Below, one piece after another: positions 1-11,069 of a DNA stretch of 64,000 bases. The stretch is from the NCBI GenBank assembly GCA_964017195.1, contig OZ024896.1, positions 33,176,307 through 33,240,306 on the forward strand. The letters run 5' to 3'. A model generated the notes under the pieces. It was given only the letters and a program-made list of their open reading frames with translations, made no database searches and was not told where the DNA came from. The position numbers and the translations under genes were made by a program. The first letter of the stretch is position 1. Each line of letters opens with the position of its first letter. Origin of the DNA: Siderastrea radians (taxonomy: Eukaryota > Cnidaria > Anthozoa > Scleractinia > Rhizangiidae).

Positions 1-3000
1 GTACAGAGAATACATGCGGTGGACATGTGATGAGGTTTTAAAATTATTTTGCCTAGGTTAAAGCTTGATCACAGAGCCATAACAGCTCTCAAGTAGAAAG
101 CAAAATATATACACATATCAGTACGCTAACAAAAGTTTAACAGCCTCCCCGCTTCCACTCAAACGGAAGTTGAAGTGTACAGGTCCGTTCTTGCAGTTTT
201 ACCCACGACCGCCTTTGAACCTCGGCGTATTATACCTATCCGTTGTTCTCCTGGGATTTCAGCACAAGGTTTGGGTTGTTTTCAACGCCATACGGTGTTG
301 TTCACAGTGCTTTTTATTTTGAACTGTTAGTGGAAACATTTAATTAACAACAGCGTGTTGACATTAGGAAGCTCGACCTCAGTGTAGGAACAAAGAAAAT
401 TGAGTAATCTAGAATGACCTTCCATCGGCGCTTATCGGAAGCACATATTTCTGGACTTAAAAAATGTGCGCCCATCAATCTCATCATTGCTGGAACTGTT
501 CGTTTGCAACGGCAGTTGGCCTTTTACCACTGAAGGAAATCAACAGCTCTCAACTGACGAAAATCGAAGCACACTTGGCCAAACGTGGCTCCTGACAAAG
601 ACATTAAGAAACATAATCTCATTTTGACTGTTGTTTGCTTTGAGTTAATTTAATTTGCCAGTTGTTTTAATTTACTTATGGAAGACGTGCTTACACGTCC
701 GAATTGTTCGTATCTTTTTTTCGGCGCGACTCTTCGAACTTTGGAAGCAATTTTCAGTTCACTTTTGTGTAACCATGGCAACTCTGAATATGCCTCACGA
801 TAAAAGGGACAAAGTCTGACTTCAAAGCCGGTTATGTTTCGTTTAAAATGTCTGAAACTACAAGGGTGTTTTGCTGCAGATGGTTAGGATGGAAATGTAT
901 TGCAACTTGAAAAAAATTGGCTTCTTTTTTCCAGTTGTTCCTTATGTCTTGCAAAAATCACTAAAAACTGATTATGGCTTGTTGTCCCTTGTAGAAACTA
1001 GAAAACTCGATTTCTTCCTCTCGACGTTCTACGAGCATTTCGTTTACGATAATTCGGTTAAAGTTTAGGTTTAAACCTTCAAGCCCTAACAGTGACGAAA
1101 ATGAAAGTTGTCTTCACATAATCACTGCTTTTTGAAAATCCAAGAGACAAGAATAAAAGAAGCAATCAACAAGGATAAGATCTCTTGATATCTAAACAAA
1201 TTCTCCTTAAAAGTTCCGTTCCAAATGTGTGGGGAACATTAGGAGAATATGAATTTTCATATAATCTCTCACATCGATCCGATTTTTAACTACAAACACA
1301 GCAACGGTTTCTTTTGTTCGTTCAGTGGTTGACAGCTGAAAGTTTTGAACTGCAATTTGGGAGAGTGCTATTTCGGCTTACCCTGCAGAATCCTCTTCGT
1401 TTTCTAGACGATCGAACGGGACTCTCCTCTCAAAGAAATTTGACTGAATGTGTGAAAAGATAGCTCCCCCAATAGAGTTGTGGTTTGTGAAAAAAGGTCT
1501 AAATTACCCAGAAATATTTGGTCGTGAAATTTTGAAAATTATATTTAAGAATTCATAGAATGGAATATGGCCATTTCGCCCACATATATTCCATGACTTC
1601 AACTGTTAAAATGAAATTGTTATCCAACGTTGAAATCTGGCAACACAACAATAACAACAGACAATGATGATTTCTGGTTTCTAGACAAATCGGCTCCAGT
1701 GTTTAATTTGTCTATCGCCAAATTGAGTGATTTGTTTTTGAAGCTTGGTTCGTGTTGATCTTAGCCCAAAGTCTGAGAACCAGTCTTGACCATTTTGTTT
1801 CCTTATCAGTTTAATAGTCAGCGCTACCCTACATTTTTAAGACAACATTTCGTGGATTTATTCTTTTAAACAGAAAATTTGTTATTCAGTTGTCTTATCT
1901 TAAAAATAGTATGACCTTTGGCCCATGTGACAGTTGTATTTTGCGCTTGTCAGACACGATATCTGACAAATAAGTACTCGTATTACACCATTAGGGCACG
2001 CGAGAGGTGTGTTCCCCAGCTTTCAAAACTACAAAAGCTATTGTTCGAGGTTTTTAATCGATTAAGAGTTAACCTTCCACCGAACCAAGATTGGAGGCTG
2101 AGAGCACGGTTCCATTAAGGTAAATGCTCCTTTCATGGCACACTTCGCTTTTTCTCTTCAACAAGTCTTATTTAGGTGTTTTTACACAGAGTCAACTAGG
2201 TCCACTGCCAAGATTTCTAAGGAGTGCGGTGGGTAACAAAAGACCTATTGTCTTCCAAAAAATTTTAACCACAACAATGGGCAAAATTTTTAAAACGCGC
2301 TCACAGTGGTTTCAAGATAGCAATTACCAATTGGTGGATGACTTGTGGCCTCCAGAATCACAGCCGAAAAAAATTGATATTCGGCAAATTTCGTTGCATT
2401 TGCAAACGTTGTTCTCTCGCCGGAATGACCCTGAGAGCGTTTTTAATCTTTCGGTTTGCGTCTTGGTTTTCACAAAGTTGGAGCATAAGCTTTTGTTTAC
2501 GAGGTTTACCGAAGAAGGAGTAGTAGCCAGCTTTTCCCATATGCAACATTTTCTTGACCGAATGGCGAATGAAGATCATTCATACTGGACTCTGAAGATA
2601 AGCCCTCTGTGTTGACGACTAATATTCTCTTGGAGATCTGATTGTAAAAATGCTTTTCTGATCAACTGATCCGTCAGCGTTAGCCGGGATAGTCCGTTCT
2701 ATTCAGTTTACGATAAAATGTTAAAAAAAACAGTCAGTTCTCGGTTAGGTTAAATTTGGCCATCTCTGGCATTCGTCTACTGATGCTAACCCAATCAATA
2801 CATTTAACCTCTTCCAATCGCCTTTTATAGTTACGGTTGTTTGGAGAAGTTGCAGGATAATTCCCACACATGTTGTTTCGCGAATCTTCCAGTGAAGAAA
2901 AACACTTCTCGCGTGATTTCTTCCTAAACGGTGAGGTGTTAATACATGGTCAGAACCTGCTCAACTGTGGTAGTAGGTACCTAATTGCGCCTTTGTTTGG

Positions 3001-3439
3001 AATTTTTTACCGTTTAACGACAAAAGGAAATTATGGTTGCTCTCCATTATTCCTCAAATAGCTTTCCAGTCGTTGAAGTGTCTTTTTAAAAATTTAAGTT
3101 CTATTTTTTTTATCCTTTCGTTGTGGAAATCATCGCGTTCAATTTGATATGCACGTCAGTATAGCTGAGTTGCACAATTTCCGTTGACTTCGGTGAATTG
3201 TTGACTTTGTGGATCAAAGAGGCGAAGAACGGGAAACCTTTCTGGCGATTAACAACCCACACAATAGGAAATCAGTCTCTTAGCTATATTTTAACTGAAG
3301 AACCTAATTCAGATCAGACATCCATCTCTTATGGACAACGGATACGGTCTGACATAGGGGTATTTAATCGTTTCCGTTCATAGAGCTCAAGTTAACGGAA
3401 TAGCTGAATTTGATCCTTTTTCTGAAATTGTTTCTTCAT
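1..3439. other. Gene-free stretch at window start
   Basis: I see no supported gene here. Open frames exist (longest 163 codons at 2124-2615, +) but show no recognisable domain or splice-site pairing. A copy of a roughly 190-bp dispersed element lies at about 1075-1265. The non-coding first exon of the first cysteine-rich gene could lie here, but nothing in the sequence pins it down. Confidence 0.5.
1075..1265 (+). repeat. Dispersed ~200-bp element, copy A
   Basis: The copy runs from a 'caagccctaa' start through 'gacaagaataaa' and 'ctcttgatatctaaacaaattctcctt' to a 'ggagaatatgaattttcatat' end. It matches, at reduced identity, the copies at 40550-40765, 40768-40975, 40976-41185 and 54214-54412. 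It has no coding capacity and behaves like a short non-autonomous transposon. Confidence 0.6.
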
Positions 3440-3725
3440 ATTAAATAGCGGCTTCCATTTGAATTGTCATACTCAAGGATCTTATCTATGTAGACTCAAA
3501 ATTAGAACTACCGATGCCTTGTACAGCACCAGTTTTAAACAGTACCACAAGAATTGGAAAGAGCGGCTTATAAGCTTTCATTTGGATGGTTAGTATTCCA
3601 TTCATAGACTCAAAATTCTGCCATTTCTGCGCAGAATAACAAACAGCACCACAGGAAAGTACTGCTCAGTAGCTTTCATTCGAATGGTCACACTTTAGGA
3701 TTTCATCCACAGACTCAAAATTGAG
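3440..3725 (-). repeat. Coral-type ~104-bp repeat, reverse orientation
   Basis: Contains reversed units with 'actgctcagtagctttcatt', 'aatggtcacactttaggatttcatccacagactcaaaa' and 'gtacagcacc'. The same unit occurs in forward orientation at 29730-30680 and elsewhere. It ends about 240 bp before the coding exon of the first cysteine-rich gene, inside that gene's presumed 5' intron. Confidence 0.65.
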
Positions 3726-3941
3726 AACTCATTACATGAACCAAGCTGTAGCCAATGGATTAAACGGGTTTATCTGGCCGAAAGCAAAACAAAAGGAAAG
3801 ATATCATCTGCAGTCAATAGTCCCGGAAAGCATTCTTTCGATTTCGACATCCTGCAAACGCGCATTGCACCAATGCCCAGATGACTACGATGATAACTGT
3901 TGTTAAGTTCTTTCAAATCCAGATGTAATTTCGTTTGTCTT

Positions 3942-3951
3942 TTTGTTTCAG
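3942..3951 (+). promoter_or_regulatory. Splice acceptor before paralogue 1 ATG
   Basis: The tract ttgtctttttgtttcag ends at 3951 and is followed by a 12-nt leader and the ATG at 3964. It implies a 5'-UTR intron. Paralogues 2 and 3 show the same arrangement (acceptors ending at 15316 and 23903). Confidence 0.65.
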
Positions 3952-3963
3952 GTAGCAACTAAA

Positions 3964-4545
3964 ATGTTCGCCATCTTCATAATTTCTGCTATGTGCCTCC
4001 TGCCCGCAAAAGCAGTTACTCCACTCACAGAAAAATGCAGTTCGGTATTCTCAAACACATGCCTGCAAAAATGCAACACCACTTCATGTAAGTGTGCATC
4101 AAGCGACGGAACGTACGCCTACACAGAATGCAACCAAGCCTGCGAAAGCACAAGATGCAAGAAACTCATTTGCTTATCCGGGGTTTGCTATCAACAGTGT
4201 CACAATTGCCATATGGAGTGTACTAGCGACGTCGATTATTGCAGCCAGCAGTGTTTATCAGGAGAATGTTCGTTTAAATGTAGCGCCAAGAAGTGTCTGC
4301 AAGAGTGTGATGGCAAGAAATGTGAGCACTTGCCTTCAGGGCACGAGGAGCCTTTCATACCACGCTTGTACCTAGTAATTCTAGCAGGGCTATTCGCAGC
4401 CACAACGATTCTGACGTTCCTAGCGCTGGTTTTATCTTGTAGCCAGATGCGATGTTGGAGAAGAAGGAGACGCCCTGTTCCCCTTGAAAGTCGGGACCTC
4501 GGTAACAGCATCAAAAGCCTGCCAATGAAATCATACGTTGTGTAG
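3964..4545 (+). CDS. Cysteine-rich single-pass membrane protein, paralogue 1
   Basis: Predicted protein of 193 residues, function unknown. A hydrophobic signal peptide (about 1-17) is followed by an ectodomain with 20 cysteines between about residues 24 and 120. The cysteines are arranged as repeated C-x3-C-x(3,4)-C clusters and include a CHNCHMECTSDV core. A membrane segment (about 135-158) comes next, then a basic tail (five Arg in a row) ending SYVV. This reads as a type I plasma-membrane or secretory-pathway protein with a disulfide-rich outer part. The ATG is chosen because it lies just after a polypyrimidine tract and acceptor (tttgtttcag at 3942-3951), so an intron must interrupt the 5' UTR; the upstream open frame lacks an ATG. 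A poly(A) signal lies at 4777-4782. Two paralogues follow downstream on the same strand. No known family is recognised; it is longer than, and has a different cysteine spacing from, coral SCRiP peptides as I remember them. Confidence 0.85.
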   Translation: MFAIFIISAMCLLPAKAVTPLTEKCSSVFSNTCLQKCNTTSCKCASSDGTYAYTECNQACESTRCKKLICLSGVCYQQCHNCHMECTSDVDYCSQQCLSGECSFKCSAKKCLQECDGKKCEHLPSGHEEPFIPRLYLVILAGLFAATTILTFLALVLSCSQMRCWRRRRRPVPLESRDLGNSIKSLPMKSYVV

Positions 4546-4776
4546 TCGTAGCATATTTACAAGATCACAGGATACCTACGTTAGCATCATGCGTGGGATG
4601 CCTGTCGAGAGGACAAAAAAGTTGTCACTGAAATGCTGTTCTAGACATGTTTTCAGTATGGTGACACATTCTTCGCCAAGTTGGGTTTATATATTTGTAT
4701 GCTTACGTTATGTGAGACGAACTTGTACAGAGTTGAGAACTTCCAAGAAGTGAAAGTAATTCACCTAGACAACAAG

Positions 4777-4782
4777 AATAAA
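4777..4782 (+). terminator. Poly(A) signal of paralogue 1
   Basis: AATAAA, 232 nt after the stop codon. It lies inside an 11-bp target-site duplication (aagaataaaac) made by the SINE insertion at 4785-5349, so a second identical hexamer is present at 5353-5358. Confidence 0.6.
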
Positions 4783-4858
4783 ACATAAATGTAAAGAAGA
4801 TCCTCGCAGTTATCAACGCAACTTTTGCAGTTGCGAAAAGAAAGCCTGAAAAAAATCA

Positions 4859-4929
4859 GGCTTGCCGGGACTCGAACCCTGACCTCTGCGATACCGGTGC
4901 AGCGCTCTAACCAATTGAGCTAACAAGCC
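4859..4929 (-). tRNA. tRNA-like SINE head (Thr, anticodon GGT by naive reading)
   Basis: The reverse strand shows an acceptor-like GGCTTGT paired with (g)caagcc, D-arm GCTC...GAGC, anticodon stem CTGC/GCAG around CCGGTAT, and a T-arm GGGTTCGAGTCCC with an intact B box. The acceptor stem is one base short and position 33 is C instead of T. It is therefore probably a SINE promoter head rather than a working tRNA gene. Confidence 0.4.
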
Positions 4930-5155
4930 AACTGGGAGCTGGTCATTAAATTGGTTCGTAATATACCCGGGAAAGATGAAGACGAAATTATGAATATATG
5001 AATCTCATATATTTGAACTGCGGAATGAAGAAATAAATGTAAAGAAGATCCTCGCAGTTATCAACGCAACTTTTGCAGTTGCGAAAAGAAAGCCTGAAAA
5101 AAATCAGGCTTGCCGGGACTATATTACGAACCAATTTAATGACCAGCTCCCAGTT

Positions 5156-5226
5156 GGCTTGTTAGCTCAATTGGTTAGAGCGCTGCACCGGTATCGCAGA
5201 GGTCAGGGTTCGAGTCCCGGCAAGCC
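5156..5226 (+). tRNA. tRNA-like SINE head, second copy
   Basis: Identical in the tRNA-like part to the reversed copy at 4859-4929, with anticodon GGT at 5190-5192. It has the same irregularities (short acceptor pairing, C at position 33). The A box (TTAGCTCAATTGG) and B box (GGTTCGAGTCC) would support RNA polymerase III transcription of the SINE. Confidence 0.4.
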
Positions 5227-5454
5227 TGATTTTTTTCAGGCTTTCTTTTCGCAGCTGCAAAAGTTGCGTTGATAACTGCGAGGATCTTCTTTACATTTAT
5301 TTCTTCATTCCGCAGTTCAAATATATGAGATTCATATATTCATAATTTCAAGAATAAAACAATTCTGAAAATCAAGCCTTTTAGGACTTTGGTAACTGCA
5401 ATTTCATAAACATGGTCAAGACAGGACAACAAATTTGTTGGTGTGTTTAAAGAG

Positions 5455-6340
5455 TTTTCTTAGATTTCAAGATATTTAACTTAGAGAAAAACATTTGGTC
5501 ATAAAACAAAGATATTACTAGCTGAAGCACTGAAGACATGGTCGATAGATTGTATAGCATTGTATAGCAGCGTTTGAAAAAGAACGTTGAAGTAGTTCTC
5601 AAGATATTTAACTTTAAAGACAACATTTCAGGGGCACCCAACGAGAAAAATTTAGCAAAATATTTGAAATATCATTTTCTGCTTTTTTAGATTGGTTCAG
5701 AGCTTTTTAAAGGCATATTTGTGTAAGCTAATACAGATTGATCTGTTCGGCGTTCTTAGCTGAAAATTTAGGCCGCAGAAAATTTTAGGAAACAGAATCC
5801 CATCATTCGAATTTCCGAGCTGCTGATGGCTCGCCGAAAATTCTAGCTGACCTTATTTTGCACTCTAAACGACATATTTCTCCCTCCGAAAACAATAGGA
5901 ACTAATAAGTTCTCTTGTTATGAAAGTCCGACGTGATGTTTCGCCAAAGAAATGTCTAGCTTTCACCGCAATTAAATCCGAAAATCTCATGCGAGTTTAG
6001 ACCTTCCGAACAGATATTCCTCGAAAGGAACCGTTGGGTGCCCCTGACATTTTCGGTCATAAAACCAAAGTCATAGCCCGCTGTCTGAGCTTCAAATACA
6101 TGGTCAGGAGAAGGATATAGCGAGTTTGTCAACTGTGTTTGAAACGAGAACGTTTCCGTAGATTGCAAGATATTTAACTTTAAGGAAAACCTTTTTATCA
6201 CAAAATGAAAGTCATAGCTAGCTACAGCTTTACGGACATGGCCTCTTTGCCATGCAGCTGTGTCAGTTATGTTTGAGAATGAAACTTTTCGTAGATTCCA
6301 AGATATTTAACTTTAAAAAACACTCTTCGACATAAAACAT
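5455..6340 (+). repeat. ~132-bp tandem repeat, four units
   Basis: The phrase 'aagatatttaactt' followed by 'aaacattt.ggtcataaaac.aa' recurs at 5469, 5601, 6168 and 6300. After subtracting the inserted element at 5629-6046 and its 6-bp duplication, the spacings are about 132, 143 and 132 bp. Confidence 0.65.
5629..6046. mobile_element. hAT-like non-autonomous element (418 bp)
   Basis: Terminal inverted repeats CAGGGGCACCCAACG / CGTTGGGTGCCCCTG. It is flanked by ACATTT at 5623-5628 and 6047-6052, a 6-bp target duplication. It lies within a unit of the 132-bp tandem repeat; removing it restores the repeat sequence. No transposase frame is present. Confidence 0.75.
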
Positions 6341-9300
6341 TAGGAAAGAAAAGCGTATTTAAAAGAAAGAAAACCTCAAGCCTTTACAGTAAACCCTATA
6401 GCAAAGTAAGACGTCAAACCACGCATTAAAACGGTTGTGTTGTGTGATTTTTTTCTTTTGCAATAAACAATGCATCGAATAGCCACCTTAAATATTCACC
6501 GACGCTACACGCGGTAGACACAAAACTTGTAGCTGAAGGTGTAACATTGAGAATTGGAGGGGCGTAGGAGGGGGTGTCTCGGGGGGGGGGGGGAAGGAGG
6601 GCCTGCACCCTAGAGTTTGTTAAACTAATCGCTATTAAGCAATCATTCCCCCATTTAAGGCCAAAAATTTACACCCTACTTCAGACTAGTGGGCAAATCA
6701 TACTCTATTTTAGATCAAAACGCCTCACAACCCAAACCCTTCGTTTGGGCACTGACATAAGCTATATCGCTTCCAACGGAAAGCATATTTCCTTCGGGTA
6801 TCTCGCTTCCGTGGGACATGTACATCATTTTGTGTTCGTTGTTCTCTTCGTGTATGGGAGATTCATCCCAAATTAGTACTGGACAAGAACTAGAAATATA
6901 AATTATGGCGGTCGTTTACTTTGCTACAGATTGAACGATCAAATTCCAAATTTTGAGAGTTTTGCTCGGGTGGATCTGTAACATTTCATAACTATCGTTA
7001 AATCGAATGTTATGTAACAGATTGTGGTTTTCTCTTAATAATGGCCCAACCGGCCGGTAACCGGCAGATTAGGAATTGCCCGATAACATTTAATCTTTAA
7101 TATAAACAAAGCTTATTACAAGCCCCTGTACGGAACGCATCAAAATGGTTACAACACTGTCAATAAGAGGCATAGCAGCCGTGTTCTTCCTCAAAAATTT
7201 CAAATGGTTTGTTCTGAGTGAACCCCATTTAGTCCTATCAGCTAACAATCTTTTCACTTACACAGTGTCCCACTGTCCAGTTGTACCAAGGAAGGTCATG
7301 CGATCAAGAGATTAAGAGGCATAAGAGAGGTGATCTTTCTCAGTTCATCTTCTTGTAGTCCCTGAGTGACAGAGTTAAACCCTATTCAGTTCTGCTCTTT
7401 ATAAATCTTTGGATTCACACAGACCCAACCGAGGTTCCGTGATAACCCTTTCTTGGTATGACAGGGAACTAGCTTCCCCGCCCCACCCCACCGATCTTGT
7501 CAATACCCTGACATTCAATCGCATTTATTTACCTTTACAGGCGTAAGTGCATGTTCTTCCCGATTGGAAACAAATGGGGTCAGTAAAGATTTATATTGTT
7601 TTAGTATCACCTTTCCCAAGGTTACAAAACAATCGTGGCCGAGTGCCAGATCAGACATGCAGAATTCGACAGAGAGCTCTAAAGATAACAACGCTTCTAC
7701 AAGATTTTGAAATTTTTAATAAATGCACCTTAGTGGACAGCTGAGTCAGTTGTCGCTCGGCGCAGCTGAAATGAGAAGAAGAAATGTAAGATTGTCTCAA
7801 CGCAATTTTTTTTGGCTTCTAAACTCAACCTCTGATTCATGAAGCTGCATAGCGCATTATAACTCTTGCATCTGTCAATAAAATTCTTTCGTGTCATCAT
7901 TTAGAATAATAGAAAGCTAATTTTGAACAGTACTCTAAGAGTGCAGCTTCGAGTCTGTGAATGAAATCCTACAGTAATTTGATTTGGTGCTGTTTAAGTT
8001 AAGTTTTCCAAAGGGCCCGAAAGGGGAACAGTAGGGACTTGGCTTTGCTTGTGATTTTTGCGCTAGAAAGAACAGAAAGATCAGATGGGATTCGAAGCAC
8101 TCAGGTGCTGAAGATTTGGTCACTGGAACTCGGATCGCAAGTAATGAGATTTTGGATAATATGATTTTAGAAACAGTGGGTTATGAAATGGGATTTTCAC
8201 TCACACCTCCCCCTTTGAGGACCTTGTTTACAATGTGGCCAACTTTTGAGTATGCATGTGGACGAGAAATCATTAATGACCATTCAAATGAAAGGCACGA
8301 CTGTACTTTGCTCTCTCTTCTTCTTGTTAAAGAAATGGATTTTGACAATTTTTCAACTACGAACGTGACCACGTTCATGCATTGCCGGAACACACACAAA
8401 ATAACTGATTCACTTATTTGCTTAAGTATCGACAACATTTACAACCGGGATCTAAGCGGGTCACGACTGATAAAGATTAAAAAGATATTAAGGAAAGCAA
8501 ATAAAATTCTGATCGTCATTTCGCCACATGTGGCCAAGACGCTGGACGTGACCAAATGCACTAGCTCTGTTTACCTAAAAAGCTGAAGGAAAGCAAATAC
8601 AGGAATAGACTGGAATAATAAAGACAGCAGGCCATCAAATAGGGAGGCTGCTTTGCGAGTTTGTAAGGAAGTTGAAGGTTGAAGCTAATAACCAAAGGAA
8701 ATCCTTCCTTCGCGGCAAGGGATACCAAGGCAAGTATAAGTGGAGTCCTATGCCATACGACGAAATTTTTCTCACGAGTCTTTGGAAGAGTAAGAAAGGC
8801 GAGCAATCGAATTCTTCCTTTGTAAGAAGCCCGATGTCCAAATCTTTCTCAGTCCAAATTAAATGTCCTTTTTTTCTTTCTTCCTTTTTTACTCACTAAA
8901 GAACCAGAAAGAACACAAGTTTGAATTAGGTCAGTGTCAAAGGAAAAAATAGGCGCCATTATATATGCAAGAACTGAATGAGTTGCAAGGGGGGGGGGGG
9001 GGGCTAGCCTGGTTTCTTTAACGACTTCGTTAACATTTCCTTCTTTTGATCATGTCAACTTAAGTGTCCTTAACAAGGTGTCCAGCGTCATTAAGATAAA
9101 ATCCAATTTTTATCTCCAAATATAGACAATTTAAGGAGATTGAAAGTTGACAATCTTAGTTCTGGTAAGCTCAGACAGCGAACGGTTTTAATCTCTTTCT
9201 CGAGGGAACCAAGATTTGGCAAGCATACAACTTTGTGTTTTCACTGAAGCATTCAAATGACTGATACTGCTTAGAAAAACAATGTTTTCGAAATTGATTT

Positions 9301-10615
9301 TTCAGCACTAAGCTTTTGAAATAGGGGTTTCTCCAAACTGTCAGACGTTGCGGTTCGTTCGAATTCCCCGATAACATCTCTGAGCTGGATCCAGGGTTCT
9401 CGCATCACCGTACAGCTGAAGAAAGTATTATTTTGTCTTTACACAGAGGGACGATTCCTGATCCTGTAGGCGGATGATGGTGTTTTACAGGGCGGAGCTT
9501 TGCTACTGACACAGTATAAAGTAAGTTCTAAAACGTTATGGCTGTAGTTCTTTTCAGACAAATAGTTAACACAGGTTTGGTAGACAACTGATCAGCACAC
9601 ACACAAACCTTTGAAAAACAAACATTATCAGTGTTGTGTTCACAAGGTTTATAAAGGAAAAGATAACGTCCTTTTGAGCATGCTATTTCGATTTCGTGAC
9701 AAACAGGCCATAAGTAACGTTCTATTGTCTTAGTTAATGGTAAGAAACACAGGTACATTCACATAAAGCCGAAATATCATTCAGGAGATTTTAAAATATG
9801 CGAATCGTTTTGACGCTTTGAGTTCCGAGTTAGTATAGTATGAGTGGAGTGGAAAAGGGGAGCGAGAACTCGGGAGAAAAGGGAGGGAGGGGGAAGTGTA
9901 CGGGAGATGGGAAGAGAGGGGGGCGGCGGGAAGTGGGAGGGAAGACGGACAAATTTTTCACAGCTTTGCGTAATATTTTACAATCGGAAAATCGCAGAGG
10001 CGGGAGCCAACAAATAGGAGCATGCAGTACAGCGTGACGTTAAACGTTTTCACTGACAGAACAGACCCCTCCCCTCCAAACACCAACGGGCCTAATACTC
10101 TCTACAACGGCTATGCTTTCTTATTTTAGTAACCCATCTATATCTACTCAGTCAAATACTTGAAAGCTCCGAGTGGAGCCATTGTAGAGAAGATGAAACT
10201 CATATGATTTGTTCTAATTCATTTGATTTTTAGTAAGTTTAATAGACAGCTTTCTCGGGTCGAAAAGGATTGGAGTGTGTGCGAAATAAGATCGCAAGTG
10301 CAGAAAGAAAAAAGGGGGCGGAGAGAAAATATTGCTCGGAAGGAGAAAAAATTTCCTTTGCTGCTCCCTTACGTACAGAAACTCATGCTTACGCTCCACG
10401 CCCCTCCTCTCCCTACCCATCACGACCACGCCCTATCAATGAGTCGCACGCTGGATCCTTTCTTGCGCGCTCTTCGATCCTCTCAGTAAGCAGTTAGTAG
10501 AAAGGTTGTGTCATTGGGAAAGACCCAATAATGCAAATCGAATGAAGGTACAGCCATTCTTTAAGTGTTGGCAATAATTTACTCATTTAATTCACTTGAG
10601 TTGTTGCTAGATTGC

Positions 10616-10741
10616 TAAGGCCCGGTTTAAACGTCAAACTTCACGTGTGCCAGTCCTAATGCAAATGAGCAAAAACAATAGCTTTTGCTCATTTGCATTA
10701 GCCGGTTCGGCACATGTAAGTCCAACGTTTTAGCTAGGCCT
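10616..10741. mobile_element. Short palindromic element (MITE-like)
   Basis: Imperfect inverted arms meet at 'cctaatgcaaatgagcaaaa' / 'ttttgctcatttgcatta', with outer arms 'gtttaaacgtc...cacgtgtgcc' / 'ggcacatgtaagtccaacgttttag'. No coding capacity. Confidence 0.5.
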
Positions 10742-11069
10742 AAGAGGAACAAGGTCGATTATTAAAACGAATTCCGAGCTAATGCTAATGATGATTTCGC
10801 TCAAGTTAATCTGGCCTGTTTTTTTTTTTCCAATAGTGCTAAAATGTAGGAGTAAGGTGTAATTTGTAGAAAAATGATTATTGCCGCGGTTCAATAAAAA
10901 AGAAACAAGAAACAGACAAGAATGACCAAAACATGGGACCAACTACATGTAGTCCCCTAAACGTCTCCTTAGAGCCGTACCTACAATCATACAATCCAAC
11001 AACAATCCCTGAGACTGCGTTCACAAAACAATGAAAGGGAAACAGTAACATTGGAAAGAAATCCTGAAG

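Larger units (their letters stand above)
4785..5349. mobile_element. Inverted-dimer tRNA-derived SINE with 11-bp target duplication
   Basis: Two tRNA-headed SINE copies face away from a junction at about 5118/5119. The left part is minus-oriented (a full copy, then a truncated second one at about 4990-5118). The right part is plus-oriented (5119-5349). Each copy has a leader (attacgaaccaatttaatgac), the tRNA-like head, a small hairpin (aagcctga...tcaggctt), a 'gataactgcgaggatcttc' body and an 'atatatgagattcatatattcataatttc' tail. The whole unit is bounded by aagaataaaac at 4774-4784 and again at 5350-5360, so it appears to have inserted as a single event, at the poly(A) signal of the upstream gene. 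Confidence 0.75.
5361..11069. other. Intergenic/intronic stretch between paralogues 1 and 2 (first part)
   Basis: No supported gene. It holds a 132-bp tandem repeat (5455-6340) interrupted by a hAT-like element, G-tracts at about 6580-6600 and 8990-9003, a purine-rich block at 9840-9950 and a palindromic element at 10616-10741. An open frame with ATG at 8161 (to 8586, +) has no recognised domain. Confidence 0.5.

Noticed and set aside
2124..2615. 163-codon open frame near the window start
   Set aside because: No recognisable domain, no splice-site pattern, and an overlapping open frame on the other strand; not enough to call a gene.
4094..4514. Alternative frames overlapping paralogue 1 (93 and 92 codons)
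   Set aside because: Shadows of a cysteine-rich coding exon whose sense frame is supported by two paralogues.
9840..10037. Gly/Lys-rich 65-codon open frame
   Set aside because: Low-complexity purine tract; a similar tract at 16965-17120 gives a different frame, so it is not coding.
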